DNA of 64,000 bases from Paenalcaligenes hominis (GCF_011927625.1 NZ_JAATIZ010000004.1:1-64000), one strand, 5' to 3'. Counted from the first letter of the stretch, positions 51,904 to 62,538 are shown. Notes: generated from the sequence alone by a model not told the origin. Made by a program: numbers and translations.

Positions 51904-53620
51904 ACAGTCAGGGATTAGCGAAGAAAAAGTACAGATGTTTGAGCAGCTCAGTGCCGAGCGTAAACATCTCCAAGAAATTGGACATCTTCCTTCCTGGTAC
52001 ATTACCCAAGGCTGGCAACTTTTCAAAGAAAAGTATCAGTACAAAGACGAGCCCGCTCTATTGGGCCGTCACCGTACTATTGCTAAGACACTTGCCCAAT
52101 ATATGGTGGGCGAGGAAGAAAAGTGGGAAGAACTTTTCTTCAATGAGCTTTGGGATGGCATCTTGTCCCCCGCGACTCCTGCCCTGTCGAATACAGGTAC
52201 TGATCGAGGCATGAATGTGTCTTGCTCTGGCCAATTTATTGGCGACAGCGTTGTGTCTTTCTACGATGGCCTCAAAGAAATGGCCCTGTTATCCAAGAAT
52301 GGTTTCGGCACTAGCGCAGACTTTAGCTCCATCCGACCTCGCGGCGCCCCTATTACAGCAGGTGGCGAAGCCAGTGGCCCTATTCCCGTCATGGAAGATT
52401 TCTTTACCTGCGCCTCTAAAATTAGCCAAGGCGGTAATCGCCGTGGTGCGGTAGCGGGCTACCTGGATATTGAACACCCCGACTGGGACGAGGCCGTCGA
52501 TTTATTGATGCGTGACCCAGACGGTAAAAACTTTGGCTGGACTGTACGCGACACCTTTGTCGAGTCCTTAAAAAATGGCGACCCTGAAGCCCAACGTAAA
52601 TTTACCCGTGCGCTCTACGTCAAACTGGTTACAGGTAAAGGCTACTTCTTCTTTATTGACAAAGCTAACCGTCAACGTCCAGATATGTATAAAGATCATG
52701 GCTTAGATGTTAAAGCCACCAATCTTTGTACCGAAATCATGTTGCACAGTTCTGAGGACTACACGTACTCATGCATTCTGGCCTCTATGAACTTAGCTAA
52801 CTGGGATAAAATTAAAGACTCGGATTCCGTCTTTATTGCTACTGTCTTTTTAGACTGTTTATGTGAAGACTTTATTCGCAACAGCGAAGGGGTACCTGGC
52901 CTAGAGAAAGTACGTGATTTCACCATGCGCGGCCGAGCCATTGGTTTAGGCGCCATGGGCTTCCACACCTATCTCCAAGCAAAAAATATCCCATACGCCA
53001 GTCTAGAAGCGCAGTTTCTTTCTAACGAAATGGCTAAACATATTCACGATGAGTCACTACGTGCTTCCCAATGGCTAGCTGAAAAATTTGGTGAGCCTGA
53101 ATGGTGTAAAGGTTACGGTGTACGCAATACTCACCGTACTGCTTATGCACCGACTAAATCCACGGCGTTATTAATGGGTGGTGTCAGTGAGTCGTGGTCT
53201 CCAGACCCAGGCATGGTGTTTGATATGGCATCTGCCGTAGGCGAATTACGTCGTATTCCCCCAGTTTTCTACGAGAAAATGAAAGAAAAAGGGGTTTACA
53301 ACGAAGACACGATCCGCGATATCATTAATCATATTGGTAGCGTACAGCACGTAGACTGGCTAACCGAAGAGGAAAAACAAGTCTTCATGAATGCTTACGA
53401 GGTCGAGCAAAAAGTGATTTTGCGTCATGCTTCGCAGCGTCAAAAATATACCTGCCAAGGTCAATCGCTGAACTTCTTTGTTGCTGACGAAGGCTCCGAA
53501 GATCAAATTGCTGAACTCATTACCATGGCATTTTTGGATGAAAACATTCTCAGTCAATACTACTTCTACTCTAAGAGTGGTGTGGTTGTCCCAGATGAGT
53601 GCTTATCCTGCTCTGCTTAA
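51893..53620 (+). CDS. nrdA: Ribonucleotide reductase alpha subunit, short, without ATP-cone
   Basis: This 575-residue catalytic subunit is far shorter than typical class Ia alpha chains (about 750 and more). It opens directly in the catalytic fold (SPATPALSNTGTDRGMNVSCSGQF), so the N-terminal ATP-cone that senses dATP is absent. Catalytic marks are NVSCSGQ, NLCTEIM, and APTKSTALLMGGVSES; tyrosines 556-559 (YYFY) and the C-terminal redox pair CLSC (570-573) are present. Overall it resembles phage-type enzymes. Overlap with nrdB suggests coupling. Loss of dATP inhibition is an inference. Confidence 0.9.
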   Translation: MSFRQSGISEEKVQMFEQLSAERKHLQEIGHLPSWYITQGWQLFKEKYQYKDEPALLGRHRTIAKTLAQYMVGEEEKWEELFFNELWDGILSPATPALSNTGTDRGMNVSCSGQFIGDSVVSFYDGLKEMALLSKNGFGTSADFSSIRPRGAPITAGGEASGPIPVMEDFFTCASKISQGGNRRGAVAGYLDIEHPDWDEAVDLLMRDPDGKNFGWTVRDTFVESLKNGDPEAQRKFTRALYVKLVTGKGYFFFIDKANRQRPDMYKDHGLDVKATNLCTEIMLHSSEDYTYSCILASMNLANWDKIKDSDSVFIATVFLDCLCEDFIRNSEGVPGLEKVRDFTMRGRAIGLGAMGFHTYLQAKNIPYASLEAQFLSNEMAKHIHDESLRASQWLAEKFGEPEWCKGYGVRNTHRTAYAPTKSTALLMGGVSESWSPDPGMVFDMASAVGELRRIPPVFYEKMKEKGVYNEDTIRDIINHIGSVQHVDWLTEEEKQVFMNAYEVEQKVILRHASQRQKYTCQGQSLNFFVADEGSEDQIAELITMAFLDENILSQYYFYSKSGVVVPDECLSCSA

Positions 53621-53642
53621 ACTCTTTTAAGCACGTTATACC

Positions 53643-53690
53643 AACCCGTAAAAGTCCAGCCAAGCTTGCACTTTTACGGGTTTTTTAATT
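53643..53690 (+). terminator. Terminator of nrdBA
   Basis: Thirteen-base arms (aacccgtaaaagt / acttttacgggtt) followed by TTTTAATTTTT, 22 bases past the nrdA stop. Confidence 0.9.
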
Positions 53691-53723
53691 TTTATTGGTT
53701 TTGTCTTTTTCTATAGGTGGCTT

Positions 53724-55565
53724 GTGTTTTCTTTTTTTGAACGCCGTGTCCAGCCCTACCCCGCGCCAAGCTCACAACGATTCCCCTCAACATTTTTTGC
53801 TTTCATGTGGCACTCAACGACGGGTATACGGGGTTGGATTAGTTTGCTTACCGTCACTTCGGCCGTTATGGCTGGCTATGAAGCTTTTTTATTTGCCATT
53901 TTGAGTCAGGTCGTCGATTGGTTGAGCACGCTTGCTCCCACTGAACTTTGGAGCGAGCAACGTTCCGCCTTGTTAGGCATAGGGGCTATTTTATTAGGCA
54001 GTATCGTTATTTTAGTTTTGCACACCATGGTGATGCACCAAGTGCTAGCGATTAATTTTCCTATGCGTCTACGCTGGCTCTTTCATCGCCAAATGCTTGG
54101 CCAAAGCCTGTCTTTTTATGCTGACGAATTCGCTGGTCGCGTCACCACCAAAGTCATGCAAACTGCACTGGCTGTACGTGATGTCGTTTTTGTCGTGGTC
54201 GATGTATTGGTAGGCGTGGTGGTGTATTTAATCGGCATCCTCATTCTTGCAGGTAGCTTCGAGGTACGACTGCTTATTCCTTTTATTATTTGGGTGCTTG
54301 CCTACAGTGGCGCCTGTTGGTATTTTGTACCCAAACTTGGTCAAGTAGGAAAAGAGCAAGCCGACGCCCGCTCATTGATGACAGGTCGGATTACAGATGC
54401 CTACACGAATATTGCTACCGTAAAACTCTTTGCGCATAGCCAACGCGAGGCCGACTATGCACGGCGCGCCATGGATGCGTTCAAACAAACGGGCTATAAG
54501 CAAATGCGCTTAGTCAGCCTATTTGAAACCACTAACCACATTATGATCACGGCTTTATTGCTGGGTTCCACAGGTACGGCTCTGTACTTATGGTCAATGA
54601 ATCAAGCTAGCGCAGGTGTGGTAGCAGCAGTAATGGCTATGGCCTTGCGTTTGTCCGGCTATTCTCATTGGATTATGTGGCAAATGACTAGCCTTTTTGA
54701 AAATATAGGCACAATTCAAGACGGCATGTACACTCTAAGCCAACCTAAAACTATTATTGATCACCCCACTGCTCTACCTTTGCAGGTTAAAGCCGGTGAA
54801 ATTCGTTTTGAAGACGTGCTTTTTGGCTACAAGGACAATCCACGACCAATTATTAATCACCTCAATCTCACTATTAAGCCTGGTGAGCGAATTGGGTTAA
54901 TCGGTCGCTCTGGTGCTGGTAAGTCTACGCTAGTTAATTTATTGCTGCGATTTCATGAGCCGCAACAGGGCCGTATACTAATCGATGATCAAGATATTGC
55001 CTTAGTGACTCAAGATAGCTTGCGCCAAGCCATTGGTATGGTGACACAAGACACGTCGTTATTACATCGCTCGATGCGAGAAAACATTCTTTATGGCAAC
55101 CCGGACGCCACAGAGGCAGATATGCATGCTGCAGCTCTGCAAGCCGAAGCGGCTGAATTTATTGAGCGTTTAACGGATCGACACGGCAATTCTGGGTATG
55201 AGGCGCAGGTAGGCGAGCGCGGAGTAAATCTATCGGGCGGGCAGCGCCAACGCGTAGCTATTGCTCGTGTTATGTTGAAAGACGCCCCTATCTTACTTTT
55301 GGATGAGGCCACTAGCGCTTTAGATTCTGAAGTCGAAGTCGCTATACAAAGTAGCCTAGATCGATTAATGGAAGGTAAAACAGTGATTGCAATTGCACAT
55401 CGTTTATCAACCATTGCTGCCATGGATCGCTTAATCGTCATGGATCAAGGTCACATTGTAGAAAGTGGCAGCCACCACGAGCTAATTGCCTTAGATGGCA
55501 TTTATGCTCGTTTATGGCGGCATCAAAGTGGGGGGTTTCTAGGGGAAACCGAATCACAGCAATAA
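53724..55565 (+). CDS. ABC exporter, fused permease-ATPase (MsbA/multidrug type)
   Basis: This 613-residue half-transporter has six membrane helices (about 30-320) and a C-terminal ATPase: Walker A IGLIGRSGAGKSTLV, signature LSGGQRQRVAIARVM, Walker B ILLLDEATSALDSE and the switch AHRLSTIA. It would dimerise in the inner membrane and export a hydrophobic or lipid-like substrate; the substrate is unknown. Starts at GTG 53724 with AGGTGG upstream. Confidence 0.9.
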   Translation: MFSFFERRVQPYPAPSSQRFPSTFFAFMWHSTTGIRGWISLLTVTSAVMAGYEAFLFAILSQVVDWLSTLAPTELWSEQRSALLGIGAILLGSIVILVLHTMVMHQVLAINFPMRLRWLFHRQMLGQSLSFYADEFAGRVTTKVMQTALAVRDVVFVVVDVLVGVVVYLIGILILAGSFEVRLLIPFIIWVLAYSGACWYFVPKLGQVGKEQADARSLMTGRITDAYTNIATVKLFAHSQREADYARRAMDAFKQTGYKQMRLVSLFETTNHIMITALLLGSTGTALYLWSMNQASAGVVAAVMAMALRLSGYSHWIMWQMTSLFENIGTIQDGMYTLSQPKTIIDHPTALPLQVKAGEIRFEDVLFGYKDNPRPIINHLNLTIKPGERIGLIGRSGAGKSTLVNLLLRFHEPQQGRILIDDQDIALVTQDSLRQAIGMVTQDTSLLHRSMRENILYGNPDATEADMHAAALQAEAAEFIERLTDRHGNSGYEAQVGERGVNLSGGQRQRVAIARVMLKDAPILLLDEATSALDSEVEVAIQSSLDRLMEGKTVIAIAHRLSTIAAMDRLIVMDQGHIVESGSHHELIALDGIYARLWRHQSGGFLGETESQQ

Positions 55566-55587
55566 TGCCTAAAACTCGGCTTTGACT

Positions 55588-56100
55588 CTAAATAGTAAGG
55601 ACACGCTCGATGGTAAAAGAAGGGCTAACCAGCATAATCTCATGACCCGATAAGGCAGCTTGCTCAAGGTCATGCTGTTGAAACTGTAGCCCTTCTAAAA
55701 AAGCAATCAAATCCGAACTGGCTTCACGTTGCGCGTACTCGCCCATCAAGTCATAGCTGAGTGGGCTCCAGCAAAATGTGAACTCGGCATTAGGACGAAT
55801 TAAAGCTACCTCTCCGTCCGGCCCCGCATGAGCCACGGCTTTTTCAAAATTGCCGGTACCGTATAACGCCCCTGAACGAAATGGAGCGCCAAAATGCTCT
55901 AGAAACCAAGCGTCGATTGCATGATGATCGTGCTCAGGGATATTTTTAGGGGGACGGTTACTAGGCGCTTTTAAATGCACAGTCTCGGACTCAAGAGGCC
56001 GAGTAAACCCACGATAAATAGGCAAGCCGCCAGTTAATTGTTCCCACTCATCAGCTTGAAACCAAACGCCCGCATTACTGCCTTGTCTCGTAATTGTCAT
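55588..56100 (-). CDS. Unknown protein with possible ADP-ribosyltransferase fold
   Basis: This 170-residue soluble protein has an order of short motifs like arginine-type ADP-ribosyltransferases: Arg30 in IYRGFTRP, the region GALYGTGNFEKAVAHAG (78-93) where the S-T-S strand would be, and SGHEIMLVSPSFTIERV (151-167) with Glu154, like the terminal E-x-x-L...P...F-x-V strand. No SxS and only one Glu of the usual E-x-E can be seen, so the fold may be kept without activity. No signal peptide. GGAG precedes the ATG. Treat as unknown. Confidence 0.45.
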   Translation of the reverse strand: MTITRQGSNAGVWFQADEWEQLTGGLPIYRGFTRPLESETVHLKAPSNRPPKNIPEHDHHAIDAWFLEHFGAPFRSGALYGTGNFEKAVAHAGPDGEVALIRPNAEFTFCWSPLSYDLMGEYAQREASSDLIAFLEGLQFQQHDLEQAALSGHEIMLVSPSFTIERVLTI

Positions 56101-56240
56101 AACTTTTATCTCCGTAATAAAGCGTTAAAAAACAAAGCCATCTTGTACCTTATGGTTAAGATTGCTGAATTATCTTAATACTCTGTATCTGGGTGACTCA
56201 ATACAACATAACGACTAGAAATCTGAGGTCAGCTTTGCGC

Positions 56241-56732
56241 TTAATCTAGCCAGTCTACCTGACGCACATGCCAGATTTCTTGTTGAGGGTCATACTCAAC
56301 CAAGGCGTTATATGTTTTACTGTGGGTACCGTCTGTTCTATGGCTAGCCTCTACAGTTGCTACAATAGAAAATTGACACTGACCTAGGGCTTTAGAAGAG
56401 GTTTTTGGTAAAAATGGAAACTGCACTAGTTTCATATCGGTAAGGCTTGCCTCGACCTCTTCTTTGGTTTTATTAAAAGCTTTAACCACATCGGTACAAA
56501 TAGCAGCGATACGCTTTTCCTCGCGCTCTAGTGCACTTTGGGATTTTTTATAAACGAATTCGTTCCAAAAGGCTAAACTGAGTAAAAGCACTGCGCCTAT
56601 GCCAATAAAATAGGCACCTTTGCGTTTTGTAGGGGCGTATTCTGCACTGTTATCTTCGCGGAAATACCACCCACCCCCTTTGATCATAAGCACAACCGCT
56701 AGCAGTGCTATTGCTATAACTAGCCACAACAT
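56241..56732 (-). CDS. Membrane protein of unknown function, 163 residues
   Basis: Two N-terminal helices (LWLVIAIALLAVVLMIKGGG and GAYFIGIGAVLLLSLAFWNEFVY) are followed by a soluble, probably periplasmic domain of about 110 residues with two cysteines and EYDPQQEIWHVRQVDWLD at the end. I start at the ATG at 56732; the TTG at 56756 is an alternative. No family recognised. Confidence 0.65.
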   Translation of the reverse strand: MLWLVIAIALLAVVLMIKGGGWYFREDNSAEYAPTKRKGAYFIGIGAVLLLSLAFWNEFVYKKSQSALEREEKRIAAICTDVVKAFNKTKEEVEASLTDMKLVQFPFLPKTSSKALGQCQFSIVATVEASHRTDGTHSKTYNALVEYDPQQEIWHVRQVDWLD

Positions 56733-56888
56733 ACAAATTCCACACTCAAATACCAAAGATTTGATTGTAATGCTTTTTATCAGGTATGACTTGCATTAAC
56801 TGTGCTTCTCAGTGCTAAGTCTTGATTATTCATGAATAGCATTAATCACTATTACCGCTAGCCCAAGCCTAGCAAAAAAGGCACTACA

Positions 56889-57236
56889 CTATTTTGGGCT
56901 TGAATAGGAAAGTTGCAACAAGTGGCGTTTAACGGTTTGGTCTTTCCAGTATTCATGCTCGGTCAAGGGCGCCTTAGATTTACGTATGCGTTTCCACTCT
57001 GGATGCTGAGCTAGCCGAGCATTAAGCTCGACAAACTCAGCCTGATCCGCTCTGATTTCATTAGCACTAACAATCGCATTCACCGGGCATTCGGCGACAC
57101 AAATAGAACAGTCAATGCATTCATCAGGGTGAATCACTAGAAAATTGGGCCCTTCGAAGAAACAATCCATCGGGCAAACCGCCACACAATCTGTGTATTT
57201 GCATTGAATACAGGATTCGGTAACAACGAAGGGCAT
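56889..57236 (-). CDS. fdxA: Seven-iron ferredoxin FdxA
   Basis: This 115-residue ferredoxin has [3Fe-4S] and [4Fe-4S] clusters: [18 protein letters not shown] and [12 protein letters not shown] carry the cysteines. The C-terminal extension [20 protein letters not shown] is typical of the long FdxA form. Electron carrier, partner unknown. It lies eight bases downstream of nhaA on the same strand. Confidence 0.92.
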   Translation of the reverse strand: MPFVVTESCIQCKYTDCVAVCPMDCFFEGPNFLVIHPDECIDCSICVAECPVNAIVSANEIRADQAEFVELNARLAQHPEWKRIRKSKAPLTEHEYWKDQTVKRHLLQLSYSSPK

Positions 57237-57244
57237 CTTTTCAC

Positions 57245-58594
57245 CTACTTATTAAGACGGTGCACATACCACGCGCCCCATCCTAAGCCTAATAGCGCAG
57301 CACTTGAAGAAGCCACCAAAACACCGAGCTTAGCCGCATTAAGCAGACTTTCATTATCAAAAGCCAGCGTACCAATAAAAATAGACATAGTGAAGCCAAT
57401 CCCTGCTAGCAAGCCAATTAATAGAATGCCTGACCAGGTTACCCCCTCGGCTAGCTGACAGGCTTTTAACGCGACAGCCAGACGACAGGCTATAAAAATA
57501 CCTAGTGGCTTACCGATAACTAAAGCCAGAATAACGCCCCACATCACAGATTGTGCTGCTCCAGAGCTAACCTCTAAACCTTTAAAGCTGACTCCCGCAT
57601 TGGCTAAAGCAAAGACCGGCATAACAAGAAATGCTACCCAAGGGTGTAATTGCATTTGCACTCGAGCCACTGGCGGTAATAGTTCACGATGTGCTTCACG
57701 TACTTTTTCAATAGACTGCAATATCACTAACTCGTCTTTATCTGAGTAGTGGGCTTGCGCCTTAATACGCGCTATATTTTCTTCAACCACTGTTAGCGGA
57801 TCAGCGCGTAAAGGACGCGCATACACGGGGGTCATTAAACCTAAAATGACACCTGCCAGGGTTGGGTGTGCACCCATCTTTAACACCCCAAACCATAGTA
57901 TGGCTCCGGGAATTAAATAAGCAAAAGCAGAAGCGATACCTAACCGCTGCCACACAACCACCAGAAGCATACCTGCTGCGATGAGCCAGAGGCCGCTGTA
58001 ATCCAAACCGCCAGAGTAAAAAAAGGCAATAATCAGTACAGCAACCACATCATCAATAATGGCAATTGCCAAAAGCATAATGCGTACATTAGAGGGAATA
58101 GAGCGTCCTAACAAAGCAAGCACCCCTACCGCAAACGCAATATCCGTTGCGGTAGGTACAGCCCAACCTCTGCCCTGTACCGGATCCGTATTCATCATCA
58201 GATAAATCAGGGCCGGTACGATAACACCACCTGCTGCTGCTACTAAAGGCAATGAGGCTTGCGCAAAGCTAGATAAAGCCCCTTCGTGTATTTCTCGTCT
58301 AATCTCCATCCCGACCACTAGAAAAAAAGCAGTCATTAAGGCATCGTTAACCCAAAAATGCAGACTTCCCGACATGGCGAAATCACCTAGCTCAAAACCC
58401 ACTGTTTGTTCCCAAAAGTCGAAATACTGCTGTGCATAGGACGAGTTCGCCCACACAAGCGCCGCCACGGCAGCAGCAATTAAAACTATGCCGCCAAAGG
58501 CTTCGATATGAGTTAAACGAGTGAATTGGTCTGAAACGGACTGAGCAAGACGATGGCCAAACGGGAGCTGACTGGGTGAGGTATTATTTTTCAT
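57245..58594 (-). CDS. nhaA: Na+/H+ antiporter NhaA
   Basis: This 449-residue inner-membrane antiporter has eleven or twelve helices. Family motifs are [45 protein letters not shown], the ion-binding pair in [24 protein letters not shown], and a late [19 protein letters not shown]. It exports sodium in exchange for protons and helps pH control. Confidence 0.95.
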   Translation of the reverse strand: MKNNTSPSQLPFGHRLAQSVSDQFTRLTHIEAFGGIVLIAAAVAALVWANSSYAQQYFDFWEQTVGFELGDFAMSGSLHFWVNDALMTAFFLVVGMEIRREIHEGALSSFAQASLPLVAAAGGVIVPALIYLMMNTDPVQGRGWAVPTATDIAFAVGVLALLGRSIPSNVRIMLLAIAIIDDVVAVLIIAFFYSGGLDYSGLWLIAAGMLLVVVWQRLGIASAFAYLIPGAILWFGVLKMGAHPTLAGVILGLMTPVYARPLRADPLTVVEENIARIKAQAHYSDKDELVILQSIEKVREAHRELLPPVARVQMQLHPWVAFLVMPVFALANAGVSFKGLEVSSGAAQSVMWGVILALVIGKPLGIFIACRLAVALKACQLAEGVTWSGILLIGLLAGIGFTMSIFIGTLAFDNESLLNAAKLGVLVASSSAALLGLGWGAWYVHRLNK

Positions 58595-58762
58595 AACCTT
58601 AAAATAATGAAATGTGCAGGCGGCCCGACCTGTACGTTACCTATTTGCCTAGCCCCATGCTAGACAAATACCCACGCAAAGCGTAACGTAAATTCTTTAG
58701 CTATGCAAATCTGGAATGCGCTGTGCGCTCCACACCGCTAGGTCTAACTTGCGCCGTGAACG

Positions 58763-59749
58763 TTAGCGGGTTGATTGATCTGGCGAGGAAGACTCTTGAT
58801 TGTCAGTGTTTACGCTAACTGTTAGGTTTAGCTTGGTCGACTTAAAAAACCAGTCATGGCCATTGACTAAAATAATACCTAGTACCACACACACGGCACC
58901 CACCATAAAGCTGCGCTCTATGTGTTCATTTAATAGCAGTACGCCTAGCAGTACCCCAAACAAGGGGGTCATAAAGGACAAGACGCCCAAGCGTGATGCC
59001 AAGTAATGGCGTAGCAACCAAAACCAAACCAATAGACTAGCAAAAGACACCGCAATCGTTTGAAAAATTAAATTTCCAATCAACGACCAGCTCCAATTTA
59101 CCCCTGTTTGACCTGTTAAATAGGCTCCGCTTAATAAAATAACAAAGGCGCCTAATAATTGATAAAACAACGTTTCTGTGGCGGGCGCATTTTTTAAACG
59201 TGTGCCTCGTACGACGACGGTCGTGGCACCCCAAAATAAGCCGCCCAAAAGCGCTAGTCCATCGCCTAACAGCCCATGCAGACTCGCACCCGACATGGTG
59301 AGTGTGTCGCGACCAAGAAAGCTAATTGTGACCCCCACAAAGGCGAGTAATACCCCTAACCATTGCAGTGGTTGTAAGCGCTCATCGGGGGTAAAAAAGT
59401 GCAAGCCTAAAGCGGCGAAAATGGGAGCGGTATAAAGGAAAATAGAAACATGCGAGGCGCTGGTGTAACGTAAGGCTTCGCCAACGAAAAAGAATTCCCC
59501 AGCAAAAAGAGCCCCCACTACGACTCCTGGCCGCCAAGCGCCAGCCATAGTAAACAGCCGTTGCCCTCGCCACCGAACAAACCCCCACGTCAACACCGCA
59601 CCGCCAATGGAGCGCACTGCAATTTGCAAGGTCGCCGCCATATCATGCGCTGTATATTTCAAGCCTACTTGTGCCAAAGCCCAAACAAAGCACAATAACA
59701 CCATAAGGCTAGTGGCTTGGGGAGTTAAACGTTGTCGTTGGTGTGCCAT
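58763..59749 (-). CDS. DMT/EamA-family transporter
   Basis: This 328-residue protein has ten membrane helices in two EamA repeats, with APIFAALGLHFF and SFMTPLFGVLLGVLLLNEHIERSF at the ends of the repeats. Exports or takes up a small metabolite; substrate unknown. Start uncertain: 59749 (MAHQRQR) chosen, 59776 possible; neither has a clear ribosome site. Hydrophilic C-terminal tail of about 25 residues. Confidence 0.85.
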   Translation of the reverse strand: MAHQRQRLTPQATSLMVLLCFVWALAQVGLKYTAHDMAATLQIAVRSIGGAVLTWGFVRWRGQRLFTMAGAWRPGVVVGALFAGEFFFVGEALRYTSASHVSIFLYTAPIFAALGLHFFTPDERLQPLQWLGVLLAFVGVTISFLGRDTLTMSGASLHGLLGDGLALLGGLFWGATTVVVRGTRLKNAPATETLFYQLLGAFVILLSGAYLTGQTGVNWSWSLIGNLIFQTIAVSFASLLVWFWLLRHYLASRLGVLSFMTPLFGVLLGVLLLNEHIERSFMVGAVCVVLGIILVNGHDWFFKSTKLNLTVSVNTDNQESSSPDQSTR

Positions 59750-59788
59750 GGTTTTAATTATTAAATGATTCAACATCACAACATACAA

Positions 59789-59811
59789 CAAACCCCGCTT
59801 CAGCGGGGTTT
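59789..59811 (-). terminator. Terminator of sucCD
   Basis: Stem aaaccccgct / agcggggttt with T-rich tail on the minus strand, 28 bases past the sucD stop. Confidence 0.88.
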
Positions 59812-59838
59812 GTCTAGCTAAGCTTTATCATCTGTTGA

Positions 59839-60720
59839 TTACAGAATCGATTTTAGAAGCTTACCCATTTCAGATGGATCGCGTGTGGTTTTGATACCGC
59901 ACTCTTCCATGACGGCTAATTTTGCATCCGCTGTGTCATCACCACCAGAAATTAACGCACCTGCATGACCCATGCGTTTTCCGGGAGGCGCTGTAACCCC
60001 TGCGATAAAGCCAACAATAGGCTTGGTCATGTTGTCTTTAGCCCAACGTGCCGCGTTAACCTCATCGGGACCACCGATCTCACCAATCATGATAACGGCA
60101 TCGGTATCGGGGTCGTCGTTGAACATTTTCAACACATCAATGTGCTTCAAACCGTTAATAGGATCGCCACCAATACCTACTGCGGCGGATTGACCCAGAC
60201 CGAGCTCAGTTAATTGGGCAACGGCTTCGTAAGTGAGTGTACCGGAACGGCTTACTACACCAATGCGACCTTTACGATGAATATGGCCTGGCATAATGCC
60301 GATTTTAATTTCATCAGGCACAATTAAACCTGGGCAGTTTGGCCCAAGCAATAACGTTTTCTTGTTCTCATCACGCATGCGATTGCGTAACTCGAGCATG
60401 TCACGCACAGGAATGCCTTCGGTAATACAAATAACGAGATCGAGATCTGCGTCTACAGCTTCCCAAATAGCATCGGCAGCACCTGCTGGCGGGACATAAA
60501 TAACAGAAACCGTTGCACCGGTAGCATCACGCGCATCTTTCACTGTCGCGTAAATGGGCACGCCCTCGAAATCTTCGCCTGCACGGCGTGGGTTGACGCC
60601 AGCGACAAAGGCTTCCATACCGTTACCGTATTCACGGCACATACGTGTGTGGAACTGACCGGTTTTACCGGTAATACCTTGTGTAATGACCTTGGTATCT
60701 TTGTTGATCAAAATTGACAT
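59839..60720 (-). CDS. sucD: Succinyl-CoA synthetase subunit alpha
   Basis: This 293-residue alpha subunit has the CoA-binding Rossmann motif TQGITGKTGQFHTRMCREYG and the phospho-histidine loop near GHAGALISGG. Converts succinyl-CoA to succinate with ATP or GTP formation in the TCA cycle, with SucC. Eighteen bases after sucC. Confidence 0.97.
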   Translation of the reverse strand: MSILINKDTKVITQGITGKTGQFHTRMCREYGNGMEAFVAGVNPRRAGEDFEGVPIYATVKDARDATGATVSVIYVPPAGAADAIWEAVDADLDLVICITEGIPVRDMLELRNRMRDENKKTLLLGPNCPGLIVPDEIKIGIMPGHIHRKGRIGVVSRSGTLTYEAVAQLTELGLGQSAAVGIGGDPINGLKHIDVLKMFNDDPDTDAVIMIGEIGGPDEVNAARWAKDNMTKPIVGFIAGVTAPPGKRMGHAGALISGGDDTADAKLAVMEECGIKTTRDPSEMGKLLKSIL

Positions 60721-60738
60721 GTAAACAATCCTTTCCGG

Positions 60739-61899
60739 TTACTTAGCGGCGGCAACCACTTTGGTTGCAGCTTCGGCCATGGTGTCAGCACTGATGATAG
60801 GCAAGCCAGACTCTGCTAGCATTTTTTTGCCTAGCTCTTCGTTAGTACCTTTCATGCGCACAACGAGAGGAACATCAAGGTTCACGGCTTTACATGCAGC
60901 AATAACGCCTTCTGCAATAACGTCGCAACGCATAATGCCACCGAAAATGTTTACCAAAATGGCTTTAACATCATCGTTTTTCAACATGATCTTAAAGGCT
61001 TCAGTTACTTTTTCTGCTGTAGCTCCGCCACCAACGTCTAAGAAGTTAGCTGGCTCGCCACCGAACAACTTGATGGTGTCCATGGTAGCCATAGCTAAAC
61101 CAGCGCCATTCACTAAGCATCCGATGTTGCCTTCGAGCTGAATGTAAGCCAAATCGTACTTGCTGGCTTCGACCTCTGCGGGATCTTCTTCGTCTAAATC
61201 GCGGTATTCCACGAGTTCAGGCTGACGGAATAACGCATTGGTATCAAAGTTAAACTTGGCATCAAGTGCCATAATATCGCCGGAACCCGTCAAGATAAGT
61301 GGGTTGATTTCCGCTAATGAGGCATCGGTGTCCCAGTAAACTTGATAAAGCTTTTGGAACTGGTCAGCGGCCTGAGCTTGGGAAGCTTCGGGAATGCCAA
61401 TACCAGCAGCCAAGCCAATTGCCTCTTCTGTGGTGAGTCCTGTTTTAGGATCCACAAATACTTTTAGAATTTTTTCTGGATTTGTTTCTGCGACCTCTTC
61501 GATCTCCATACCACCCTCGGCGGAGGCCATCACGCAAATACGCTGGGATTCACGGTCTGTCACAATACCTACGTAATATTCCGTTTTAATGTCAGCGCCG
61601 TCTTCGATGAGTAAACGGCGTACTTTTTGACCTTGGGGGCTAGTTTGATGCGTGATCAACTGCATACCCAAGATTTCAGTAGCCAACTGTTTAACTTCAT
61701 CCATAGAGCGAGCTAGTTTTACACCACCACCCATACCGCGACCGCCGGCATGAATTTGTGCTTTAACCACCCACACCGGTCCCCCGAGCTTTTCAGCTGC
61801 TGCCACTGCCTCGTCGACGGAAAAAGCAGGGATGCCTTCTGGCACTGCTACTCCGTACTTTCTTAACAGTGCTTTGCCCTGATATTCATGAATTTTCAT
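60739..61899 (-). CDS. sucC: Succinyl-CoA synthetase subunit beta
   Basis: This 386-residue ATP-grasp subunit starts [20 protein letters not shown] and contains [20 protein letters not shown] and [18 protein letters not shown]. It carries the nucleotide site and partners SucD. Confidence 0.97.
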   Translation of the reverse strand: MKIHEYQGKALLRKYGVAVPEGIPAFSVDEAVAAAEKLGGPVWVVKAQIHAGGRGMGGGVKLARSMDEVKQLATEILGMQLITHQTSPQGQKVRRLLIEDGADIKTEYYVGIVTDRESQRICVMASAEGGMEIEEVAETNPEKILKVFVDPKTGLTTEEAIGLAAGIGIPEASQAQAADQFQKLYQVYWDTDASLAEINPLILTGSGDIMALDAKFNFDTNALFRQPELVEYRDLDEEDPAEVEASKYDLAYIQLEGNIGCLVNGAGLAMATMDTIKLFGGEPANFLDVGGGATAEKVTEAFKIMLKNDDVKAILVNIFGGIMRCDVIAEGVIAACKAVNLDVPLVVRMKGTNEELGKKMLAESGLPIISADTMAEAATKVVAAAK

Positions 61900-61974
61900 T
61901 TAGTACCTGTCAGTCTAAGAACACATTAAAAAATCATCCACGGGTTTACAAGAAACACGTGGACAAAACTCAAG

Positions 61975-62538
61975 TTACTGCGCCGTTTCGGGCTTTTCAT
62001 ACCACTTTGGGTAAAATTCCCTAACTACTTCGCCATCGGCCCGTAAAGCATGACAACCATCTATATGAAATGGCCTTGTTTGTTGTTTTTGGCCAGAATT
62101 AAAACGGTTTAATCGCGCTGCTACACCTTGGATAGCGGCAGTAGGTAAAACGTTGGTTAGCTCTGTCATGTGCGTGCAGCCGTGTTTCCCGGCTAAGCGT
62201 GCACGCACTTCGTGTCTAAACCCACGAATTAAGTTCAGTCCTATCAGCTTCTGATAGCTTTGAACAATCGTGTCACACACGGCATAAGGCGCTGCGTCGT
62301 ACTGTACGCCTGCATCTACAATGGTGTAGTCGCTATTAATAGTTATGCGTAGCAGCATATGATGTACAGGTTGACCAGCAGGATGTTCACCACCATTGGA
62401 CAAGGGGAAAGCGTAGGATTTGGTATCGACCAGTTCGGCATCAAGATCCCATAAACCATCGGCACGCTCGAAGACCTCTACGACAACTGAACGTTTGTGT
62501 AAAGGAATACGTGCAACCGTGATTTCGGGTAAAGCCAT
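61975..62538 (-). CDS. DUF2889 protein
   Basis: This 187-residue protein matches DUF2889: RSVVVEVFERADGLWDLDAELVDTKSY, VHHMLLRITINSDYTIVDAGV, and GCTHMTELTNVLPTAAIQG. Function unknown; it is a regular neighbour of sucCD and recX in this family of bacteria. I start at the ATG at 62538 (AGGT upstream); a longer frame to 62595 lacks the family start. Confidence 0.88.
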   Translation of the reverse strand: MALPEITVARIPLHKRSVVVEVFERADGLWDLDAELVDTKSYAFPLSNGGEHPAGQPVHHMLLRITINSDYTIVDAGVQYDAAPYAVCDTIVQSYQKLIGLNLIRGFRHEVRARLAGKHGCTHMTELTNVLPTAAIQGVAARLNRFNSGQKQQTRPFHIDGCHALRADGEVVREFYPKWYEKPETAQ

